Below, piece by piece: positions 49,701 through 61,700 of a stretch of DNA of 64,000 bases. The notes beneath the pieces were generated by a model. The model saw nothing but the letters and a program-made list of their open reading frames with translations, was not told where the DNA came from and made no database searches. The stretch covers positions 23,517,915-23,581,914 of the forward strand of contig CAIIXF020000001.1 in NCBI GenBank assembly GCA_903813345.2. Direction: 5' to 3'. How positions within the stretch are numbered: the stretch's first letter is position 1; the number at the start of each line of letters is the position of its first letter. Position numbers and translations under genes: made by a program. The DNA comes from Owenia fusiformis (Eukaryota; Annelida; Polychaeta; Sabellida; Oweniidae).

Positions 49701-52700
49701 AGATGATGCTGACTGTGAACAAAATTAGCTATAGCGAGTTAGTTAACAACAGTCTTAGCTGTGCTTGTATGAAAACCACCGGCTATATTTAGAGAAGTTT
49801 TTGCACAATTCTAGCTATAAGATCATCAACTATGACCTTAGGAAGAAACAAAAATCCTTTTATTAATTATACATTGCTCTCTTTATATATTTCGAAAGCA
49901 TTTGAAGCAGAACTATGGGACAATCTAAAAATGCGAAACTGACTTTCTTTGGAGCTAGCTCTACTCGAACCGGAAGTAAAATCTGCGCAAACAGAGGTGA
50001 AAATAAACCCGGTACTGGCTGCATTTAACTTGTTAACAAAACGCTTTTTCTTAAAGTTAAATATTAACATCTTCCTTATAAGTATTTTGAACAACACTAT
50101 TATTTATCACTGATTATATACTTCTTAGTATTCTACTGCACTATATCAGATACCAACATTGTAAACATTTGTAAGACCTCAACGAACAAATGGCTGAAAT
50201 TGAACTTCCAGAAACAAAGGAATATCACCTATTCTTTGGATATGCTACTTCAGATGGAGAAAGAATGAAAAATATTGTGAAGAAGCTGGAGAAATCTCCA
50301 TACAACATTAAATGCGCTTACGGTCAGAGGGACTTTATGCCTGGGTGTGACAATATAAATGAAATAGACCGATGCATTTTAAAAAGTATGAAGACAGTGC
50401 TTCTAATCACACCTGCTTTCCTGGAGAGTTGTTGGTGTAACACAGAACTGAGTAAAGCTCATGATCTAAGAATTAGAGGTCTTGCGAATATGGTGCCTGT
50501 CAAATTGGAGAACTGTGAAATACCAGTGTCTATAAATTACATGTCATATTTGGATGCGGTACACATGAACGATGAGGAGCTTGTTAAGAAGATATGGCAA
50601 TCACTGAAACAGAACCCAGATGATTTGTCAGGATATTTACGTGAAGCAGTTGCGATAAATGGTTCTCACTTTTCTATTCATGGCAAATATAATATGGGGA
50701 TAACATACAGTTTGAAAGGAATTATCCATAGGAGGTGGGATGCAATTCAGTTTCAACGTGAAGATGAACTCAAAGAAGGTCTTGAACAAAGGAAAATAGA
50801 AATGTCAGGGGATACACTTCGTGAAATCATGGACAATATTCAGCAATACTATGGCAAACTCAATACGATGTTAGCTACCATTCTAGTGTTCATATTGATT
50901 ATTCTAGGATTCTATTCAAATGCACTATTATTTATGCTCATGTTTCTTGGTTACCTATATAAGGCCTACATGTACCATCAACGTATTTGTTGCAGGATGT
51001 TGTCAAAGCACTCAATATCACTGGGACACAAGCATAAAGTACTTTTAAACATAAACTTTACAGTGGACTCAATAGTACTTAACATCATGAAGTATGATCT
51101 AAAGCCCTGCCTTGAACATTGGCAACAAAGGATTACACAAAGGGGAAACTTATTGGCAACAAACAAGAATGTCCTCAAAATGATAGTGTTAAGTATAAAT
51201 GCTAAACTCTATGGTAAAAAGCATCAAGATGAACCACTGCTTGCATATTTGAATGAAGAATGTTTAGACACGACACAAGTCCACCTTCATGGGTATATGA
51301 ATGATCTTATTAATAACCAGCTTGAGAATGCAATCACAAACAGGCACCCTGTCATTCATGGCAAGCAGTGCTTCTGCCAGTATATAGAGAAGAAGATTCT
51401 TCAAAAGAGACATTAAAGTTCAGTTGATAGCCTGACTAGCTTTTTCAAACCTTACCAAGTACATAATAAATCATCAAAATCAAGTGAACTTTGACTGATT
51501 AAAAGACGGTGGTCTTTGAAATATGGAGATAGTTAAGTGTTTCAAGTTGCTAAATAATGTAAACAAAAGCAATTAAGTGATTTTAGCTTTTAATATTCTG
51601 TAAATTATTAACTGTTCAGATTCTGCCTCAAATACTATTCTCAACAAAACATATACCGAATGGACCGAGACAATCTAGCTACAGTGGAGACGATAACCCC
51701 ATTTAACGTGAAGTACGGCAATCGCCATGTTGCACGACAATTGACGTGAAATTATGAAGCATAAGTGCGCATGTCAATAGATAATAACGGCAATTGCCGT
51801 CATGTCCGTCAAGTGACGTGCAATATTTTGCACGACAATTGACGTGCAAACTATTATCTTGTAAAAGTTTCACATATTATCGGCAGGACAACACGCAGGC
51901 CTGTCAACTGTCCCGCAATTTGCGTATTTGTCACGCATTTGCTGAAGAATTTGAAGTCACGCCAGTTTTTTTTGCGTGACAGAAAATGTCACGCAAAATA
52001 CGCATTTTACCTGGTAATTGTCAAGCAAAAATATTTCTGTAGAAATTTGTTCGAAATATGTTGACGATACGGTAAAAATACGAACGCCGGGAAAAACCGA
52101 ACGCAATTTGTTCGGATTTGTCACGCGAATCCCGTATGTGTCACGCATGTTCATTGGAAATTTTTGGTGGTCCCAAGTTGACAGCCCTGCAACAGGGAGT
52201 AATAAACTGGGAAACTAGTGGGAAAATCATGATCTGCATCGTATGTAATAGTTAAAATTATAAACATTTGCTATTTTCCGGGTTGCGTTTTGAACTAACA
52301 ACTATTATGATGTGCTTACGTCAATGTTTACAAGAAATATTTATTCAACAGCAAACCGGAAGTAAACAAATGACGTGAAGAAAACGAATAAATTCTGATT
52401 TAATGAGGATATGAATTTAAATTGTTTATAATTCATTTAAGGTAATCATTAGATCATTGTAAAGAAGGTTTAAAAACTAAATCAAGTCAGGAAAAAAACG
52501 AAAAAATCAACAACACGCTGCGGTCAGGAAAACACTTCCGGTCAAAACGAAGAGGGAAAGTAGACCCCATTTTAGTGATTTCCAGCGGTCTTTTCTCGGA
52601 ATTGGGGCTCACGTTGTGTTCAGAGATTAAAAAACTATTGGGTCAGTACCAATTTCGTCGTATAACCTGTCGAAAAGACGATATCTAGACAATTGAATGA

Positions 52701-55700
52701 GTGTTAGTAATTCCAATATGGCGTTTTTCTGGGATTCGTGAGAGGTAACTTTGATTAGTTCTAGCGCAAAATTCCCACATAGGATCGCAAATTCCTACAT
52801 ACAAGTGCTAGATTAGATAAAATACTTGAAGAAAATGCAATGAAAAGCGTTCCATCGATCGATTTAGACTTTCCAAGAATGCAAGTTCGGTGGTGACTTC
52901 ATTGGTTCGTAACATTTACAGAAAATTCACAAGATTGAACGGCATTTTCTCCACAATTTTGGAATGAAATTCTTCCCTGGGATTTAATATATCATTAATG
53001 TTTACCAAAGTATACGTACTATAAAATAAATATTACTTAGATTGTATATATATTAAACACTGGGTCTTCTAATCAACCTGGTGTTTCAAATTATGAATTA
53101 CAATGGACATTATGCTTATTGGCGTGATTTACGTCAATTGACGTGAAAAATGGCAATCTCCGTGTTACACGTTAAATGGGGTTATCGTCTCCACTGAGCT
53201 ATAAGGGGACATATTTTCCATGTATTTATGTATGACAACAGAATGTTAGCCTAGATGTTACTTGGGGTGAATTAACAGACCTACTATTAAAATTTACGAT
53301 TGATATCATAAGTCTAATGTTCACTAATAATGACATTATGAAATCCATTATTAAAACGTTGTTTTTGTGAATTTTTAACTCTGTATGCTTATGAAAGTGG
53401 GTTCAAGATTACTAATCTGATTGTCCTACCTTAATCAGTTAAATGAAACTAATATCCCACTCACCTGTGTGGTATTAGACCTGCCAAAACTTCTCATGTA
53501 AAGCTCATATTCCTTTACAGGGGGCATATCAAACATCTCAAAACCAGCTACATCTAGATCAATCATGGCACTTAATTCCTCGCTCCGCTTTTTGGTTTTA
53601 TTTGCTACTTTTTGGCTAATTTGTCTCTGCTTGGCAGAAACAAAGTTGATAAATGTCCGACTGTGACCCGTTGTAGGTCTTGAGATTTTTCGTTCATCAG
53701 AAACATCAGTCTGGAAAATGAAAATATGGAAAATATTCACCAATTAATTTTATTTTTTTATCTTTTCACTTACCAGTATTTTGAAAATGAGGTGCAAAAC
53801 TGTTATATTTTTACATTATTTCACCAGAATATATCCTATACTTGTTGTTTGGCACAAAACTGGGAATTATATGCAAAAGTGAACTTACTGAATCAGACCA
53901 GTTACTTTTCCGAGATTCTGACATCAATCTGTCATTTTCTTCATTCATGGCTTTCATGATCTCGTCCATCTCTGAATTTGACTAAAAGTAATAAAAATGA
54001 AATAATTACATCTCCTACAAGAAAATGAATATACTTCCTAACAACTTATTTATCATTTTTTGAATCTAGTTCATTATGTAATATGAAGATCAGCCAGGTA
54101 TTTACTGAATATCATTGGACTCAAACTGAAAATTTCCTATTCAGAATCGCCAGAATCACTCTTGGTGATGTATATCGCGATGTATCTATTAATCGCAACA
54201 CTAGAAGATACAGATAAATATAGTAAAGTTAAAATGCACATAATGTTCAAAGAAGGTGAATTTTAGGGGCATAAGCAGGATCTAAAATTTGACGAGGCAA
54301 AAATTAGTAGGTGAGGCAAATTTGGACTGAATGAGGTTATTAACTTTATCTGGATTTAATTTCTTCCGTTTTAGTTGTAAAAAAATCTGAAATTTTTTTT
54401 TCTGAAAAATGTTGGGTGAGGCTACGCCCGCACATACATGTTTGTTGTTATTGGTTTTCATGATAATGTTTAGAACCACAGTTCTTTAGTTTCTACACAT
54501 AAATATAGATAAAGTATCAAGTTATAATTTCTCTTAAGTAAAAGCAAGTGAGACTATGCTGGCATGGTGATTTTTTATCAGTAGAATATACTACATGGTG
54601 AGCAAAAAAACATTCTACAGGTGAAACTCCATATGAAGAAATGTTAATAATATCAGTAGAAGGTGTCCACTAAGAAGATGTCTAATTAAAGCATTGTTTG
54701 CATTACATCTCTGGTTAGTTAGTGAGGAAATATAATCATTAGTAAGGATTAACAAGGTAGACATAGGTAATTACACAAAAATGTGGTGTTTAGGTTAATA
54801 AATGCAAAGTGATTAAGAACGCAAGAAACATATAAACACTTGACATAAACAGATAAAAGCATCTAATTTATAATTACAGCTGCGCTCGCATCCCATCCAA
54901 ATGACTTATAGTAGCCTGGGGATTTAGTTTCTGAGCTCCGAGACAAAGTCACACCACTACCCTAATAATATAAAGATGCAACTGACAAGCAGAAGATTCA
55001 AGTAAAATAAAGCACATTTTCTGCTTCAACCTGTAGATTTGCAATACAAGCTATATATGTACATGTATAGACCACACATTCTAGATTTCTGCATGTAACA
55101 AATGTAAATTATGCATAAAAGATCTACACTATTCTGTGAAGGAAATGTAAATTCTACATAGTATTCTGCAAAAGTTATTATTGATGTAATCTGATTGGAT
55201 ACTTCTGGTAGCGGTGAAAATAATGTATTTTAAAAAGAACTCTTAAATTAAATGAATTGATTGTGAATTGTGCATTTTGATTTTGAGGACACTATTATCA
55301 TGCTTCAATTTTCGATAAATCAAGAGATAATCCGAATGCTTCTGTGAAAATTCTGAAGAAGTCTAATTCTCTACATCTCTAATGCTCTACATCTTTTCAA
55401 AAACTATACTTCTGCACAGTTGAAAAATAGAATTCTATAATGTGTGTTAAACACTTGTCTTGAAAAAAAGGTAAAATCCTTCATATACTTTATGAAGTAT
55501 AGTATATTATTATACTAGTAATAGATATTATTTGCTACATGTACTTGCAAGCAAACTACACTACACAAATTTTTAAAATGCCACACAGAAATGAATTTAT
55601 TTGTCCATGAAATATTAAACTTCTATCAAATATTTCTACAAGATTAACATTTTATGGCTATGTCCAAAATACAGAACAGCACAATTCTTTCTGAACTGAA

Positions 55701-58700
55701 ATTATGAAAAAAATAATGAGTGATTTTGAACAAAGCAGTGACCAAACCTTTTTCTTGTTTCCTCTAGCAGACTAGCAAAATTCACAAGAGATTAAAAAGC
55801 AAGTATAACCAATACAGCCAAGGAGCTTGATTCCACATAAATATGCAATGGTACATATACATGCAAGATCCCCTAAGATGGTTAGATATACAATAAATAC
55901 AGATTTACATACAAAATGAATGCATGTTTTTGAAATAGCAAAGACAACCCAGTCCTGAATAGAAGCTGAAAAATCTGGATATTTGCATTTTGTTTTATGC
56001 CTCAGTTATATTTGTTATGGCAACGTTATGATCTAATATTTCAATCGCCATTAGCAATTCGATAGACGCAGTCAAATTTTGGTCAAATACTTTCACATAT
56101 ATTACAGCAGCCATATGGCATATGTTTTGATTTTTTTTGGTCAATACAGTCTTGGAAATGATGACACATGGTCACTGTAGGGCATTCATAGGTATTTCTC
56201 AATTTGGGGGAACTGCAGTTGCCATACAGTTGTCATAGAGGAAATGTAACGAACTGAGGCATTAAATTCACACATGAACACTATGTAGGTATTCTATGCA
56301 GGATCAAATATTTTCTCTCTGAATTATATCATATATAGTTTTAGATGTCTTCATTACCTTTTGTTCATTATCATCATCATCCTCAAAATCATCCTCATAA
56401 TCCTGCAATAAAAGAATCAGATTTATTTTGCAATTCAAAAATAGACATAAACATCTTGTTTCATACCCTATTACAAGTACAATTCATTCAACAGGTTAAA
56501 ACGTTTAGTTTCTTTTGACATGAACTTGGATTTGGACAAAGAGTGTACATAAAGCAAGATATCAAAATGAATTCAGCTATATTTGCCACGATAATATTAT
56601 ATATGATATAAAAAAACACACCTCAAAGTCATCATCGTAATTATATTCATCTTCGTTAGCATCATTGCTGCCCATATTGACCACTGTGTCTGACTGTACT
56701 GGAGTAGGAGGTTCATAGTGCTCAATCTCAGCCTACAAATTCAAGCAACAGTGTTATCCTAAATCTTCCTCTTCGCATGTCATTTCTAAGCACAAAATTT
56801 ATTTTAAAGCGTGAACGATTTTGGAAGAAATATAATAAAAGTAAATATGGAAACTAAAATGCAGAGAAATATACAGAATTTCAATATTTAAAATGACATA
56901 CATGAACAATTTGTATGATTTAAAAATAGATAACTCATGTAACTGAAGTTATACAATAAAACATGAAACTTACATGCTTTTTACATAAACGGAATTCAGT
57001 ATGCACATATAGTACACAAATAACTGTTTAGGCAGAGAATATGTTTCAACAACATATACTTATATTAGAGGTGTCAAGTATTAACCGGTTAACCGGTTAA
57101 CCGCCGATAATGCCTTGACCGGTCTGAGTTTTTATGGGCGGTTAGTTGACCGTGTATAATTCTGTTATTTCCCGCGCTTATTTTGCATGCTAATCCGTTT
57201 GGTTTTATGGTGTCAGTTTCACGTAAGCTACTCATACATGTCATAAGTCCAATAACTCCTTACAAACATCCAATCAGCAACTTTAATCCCTGCCACATTG
57301 CTTTCCCGCGCTTACTTTGCATTTTTTGTTTGTTTTTCAAGCGTCAGTTTCATGTGAGCTACTCATACATGTGATAGGTCCGATAATTCCTTACAAACAT
57401 CCAATCAGCAACTTTAATCCCTGCCACATTGCTTTCCCGCGCTTACTTACATAGAATAGCGTAAAGCTTGACGAACGTAAAAAATAAACGCCGATATATC
57501 TTTTTTCCAATTTTTTTCAACTTTCAAGATCGAAGATGAAGATTCCATTTGAAATTATCAGTTCAAATTTCCCGCCGGTTAACCGACTTTAACCGGTAAA
57601 AACCCCCGGTTCGGTTAATGCTCAAGCAGTTAATTGACACCACTAACTTATATAGTCTACTTATTAAAAGTGTCGTTCACCAATGAGACTTAATGGCTAG
57701 CTAAAGCTACTGCCTGTAGATGTCTGATAGGTTGAACAATGCTCCATATATAATAATTAAATCATGGTACAGGATAACTCATTATGTGCCTTTTGATCTT
57801 GAATCCTGATTGGTTTGGTTTAAAGATAAGTAGAAAACATAAAAAAGAGTTGTGGTGCAAAAAGTACATCATAAAAGTAAAACAAAATGACTTAAAAATT
57901 AGAAATAATATGCAAGAAATCTATTAGGAGTGTACAGTTAATCCTGTATACCTCTCAATGTGAACACTTTTTGGACACAAAACGCTTTTGGCAAGTTTCA
58001 GTGGCATTCAGAGTAGACAGGTTTTAGTGTTTTACTGTACATAACAAATCAAGAATATCTTATAATATACAATATAATGTACTATGACAAAGAAAGACAG
58101 AACATCACACAAAATGGTGTGCAAAGCAAAACATACCAGGCCCGTAGCCAGGATTTTCCAAGGGGGGGTTCAGTTTTCAAATATTTCCAGGGGGGTTCAC
58201 ATTTGACAATTTTGGCCCAAATATGGCTAAAATCATTTGAGAAGTGCTCAAAATGATGAAAAACTGCCCCCCCTGGCTACGGGCCTGCATACACAATGAT
58301 ATAACATTTTTTCAGGCACAATAAATTTTGGCTTAATTTTCCTCATCTGCTGAAGTTCTGCTTTTTAATCTCATGGTATTATAATGCTAGAAAGTGTAGA
58401 TTGTAGGCAGTGGTATTTAAATGGTTTAAACATTGTGAGCTTATCCAAGGTAACTTATAGAAATACTTCACATTTATAGAATTCATGTTTAGATATATAC
58501 ACACTCAGGTTACTGTATCTAGATAGGAAATTATGGCAGATTATTGAAGATCAGTGAAATGCAACTTAATTAAACCATAGCCCCAAAAATAAATAAAATG
58601 AAATACAACAAGAAAATAATTAACAGATTAACAGAGAGATACCACAGTTAGATCCTTAACTACTAAAAACGATACCACTCCCTGACAAATGATCAATAAT

Positions 58701-61700
58701 TAACAAGTGCATGAACTTAAAACAATATACAAGACAACATACAGCATCTTCCGAGTGTTTAGAAGCAGCTTTAAATGTTACATCAGATTTCCTTGATCCC
58801 TAGAAAAAGCAAACAAAATGAATGAAATTTGAATAGATTGTTTTATTGAAGAGGCTGTTGAATGTGACATGATGCACTATATATACAGTAGTACTATATG
58901 TGCACTTTTAAATGTGATCTTGCTTACTGTATCTTCTCTTGTTCATGTGAACTTGTTTATGGTAAGTTATGTCTCTTGCAAATGTGACATTATTTACTGT
59001 CTGCATGTTGTAAATATGGCATTGTTTACTGTATGCATATTGTAAATGTGACATTGTTTACTGATTGCATATTGTAAATGTGGCATTGTTTACTGTATGC
59101 ATATTGTAAATGTGACATTGTTTACTGTCTGCATATTGTAAATGTGACATTGTTTACTGTCTGCATATTGTAAATGTGACATTGTTTACTGATTGCATAT
59201 TGTAAATGTGGCATTGTTTACTGTATGCATATTGTAAATGTGACATTGTTTACTGTATGCATATTGTAAATGTGACATTGTTTACTGTCTGCATATTGTA
59301 AATGTGACATTGTTTACTGTATGCATATTGTAAATGTGACATTGTTTACTGTCTGCATATTGTAAATGTGACATTGTTTACTGATTGCATATTGTAAATG
59401 TGACATTGTTTACTGATTGCATATTGTAAATGTGGCATTGTTTACTGTATGCATATTGTAAATGTGACATTGTTTACTGATTGCATATTGTAAATGTGAC
59501 ATTGTTTACTGTCTGCATGTTGTAAATATGGCATTGTTTACTGTCTGCATATTGTAAATGTGACATTGTTTACTGATTGCATATTGTAAATGTGGCATTG
59601 TTTACTGTATGCATATTGTAAATGTGGCATTGTTTACTGATTACATATTGTAAATGTGGCATTGTTTACTGTCTGCAGATTGTAAATGTAGCATTGTTTA
59701 CTGTATGCATATTGTAAATGTGGTATTGTTTACTGTATGCATATTGTAAATGTGACATTGTTTACTGATTGCATATTGTAAATGTGACATTGTTTACTGA
59801 TTGCATATTGTAAATGTGGAATTGTTTACTGTATGCATATTGTAAATGTGGTATTGTTTACTGTATGCATATTGTAAATGTGACATTGTTTACTGATTGC
59901 ATATTGTAAATGTGACATTGTTTACTGATTGCATATTGTAAATGTGACATTGTTTACTGTCTGCATATTGTAAATGTGGCATAGTTTACTGTATGCATAT
60001 TGTAAATGTGGCATTGTTTAATGTATGCATATTGTAAATGTGACATTGTTTACTGTCTGCATATTGTAAATAAGGCATTGTTTACTGTATGCATATTGTA
60101 AATGTGACATTGTTTACTGTATGTCTCTGTGTATGTGACATTGTTTATTGTTAGTACCTCAGTGTAAATACTCGCATCTGATTGGTCAATTAGCGGTCAA
60201 CATTTTTGCCTGTACCCCACCTGTGCATCATGGGATATCATATTATTGACCGCGTATGTTACTGTACTACACTTGTGAATTATGGGGAATATGACGTCAT
60301 AATGTCTACAGAAAAAACATGGTAGACGGACATTTTGTAAACGTTGATGAAAGTGATATTGTGACTTTACTAGACGACAAGTATAGCAAAAATACAAATA
60401 GAAACGTAAAATTAACATTAATTTACTAGTAAGTATGCAGTGATGTGCCGGAAACAGAGAGTTAAGCTACCACTGTCTTCAGATTTTCTTAAAAAATCAT
60501 TGCTGGCGTGGTTCGGAGGAAAGATTGTAAAATGAAGCCATGATTGATGATTGTCATCTATATGTGTATTATTAGTTTCTTCTGACTAACAAAACAATTG
60601 TAGACCTCTCCATTCGGTCAACCGTTAAAATCATATACCTCGACTGTAAACCTTGAAACTACTGTTGACCTAGACCTTCGGTCTCTGTCAACAGTAGTGT
60701 CTCGGTTTACAGTCTTGGTATACAATTTTGCCGGTTGACCTCTGGAGAGGTCAACAATTGTATACTGTATGTCTCTGTGTATGTGACATTGGTTACTGTA
60801 TGTCTCTGTGTATGTGACATTGTTTACTGTATGTCTCTGTGTATATGACATTGTTTACTGTATGTCTCTGTGTATGTGACATCGTTTACTGTATGTCCCT
60901 GTGTATGTGACATTGTTTACTGTGTGTCTATTGTAAATGTGATATATTTCCTTTTATTCCATACTTAGTAATGTTCTAGGTAAATAACATGCGTTAATAT
61001 AATTGATATGTCAAGTGAGCGGGTGATATATATCATCAGCTCATCAGACTTATGATGTCACAAATTCAGGGATTAGATACTGAGCTAGGGGATTTGGCTA
61101 TTGTTCCTCATAATCTAATAAGTATAGAATAAATCAGTTATTTAATGCTCGATTTTTGATACAGGGTATATCCCTCGGTAAATACAATATATCAACCCTC
61201 TGTCCCTACGGCCCCTCGGGTAGATATATTGTATTTCCCTCAGTATACCCTGTATCAAACACCTCCCATTAAATAACCTCTATGTATTCTCAGTTTGTGA
61301 ATGTGTTTAGTATTTTAAATCTAAATAGTAAATTCCCTCCAAAGCACCTCTAGAAGTATAAAGCAGAAATCTACAATGCCAGAGGAATATTTTCAAAATC
61401 ATAGAAAAATACCTATAAGAACGCTCTAACACGTCAGGTTTTAGAATATTCTGAATAGGAATTAAAAAGCTTTCATATGTTTTCATAATTTATCCAAAGT
61501 TTAACGCTATGGGAAACAATTCCCTAATAGCCACACACAGTGCTTCACATATATCAAAAGATTGCAGAAATCGTAGGGAAAAAGTTGATCTTCAAAGGAA
61601 ACAAGTGGGCAATAATAAAGTACTGCCCATATTTTACCAAAATGTTTATGATAAATAATTGCGAATTATAAATCCAGTTTATACTGCACAGTTTTTATGT

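Noticed and set aside
51794-52218. Short overlapping open frames on both strands inside the 51682-53196 element
   Set aside because: All are under 70 codons, with no transposase motif; they arise from the repeated GTCACGC words of the nested MITE.
55748-55771. Possible 24-bp DYNC2I1 microexon (SARGNKKK, minus strand)
   Set aside because: It is open and symmetric, but the donor GTTTGG is poor and the sequence is not recognisable. Without transcript evidence it is not annotated.
58960-60135. CRISPR-like array of 32-bp repeats
   Set aside because: There are no spacers, the units are directly adjacent, and the context is an animal intron. It is a minisatellite.
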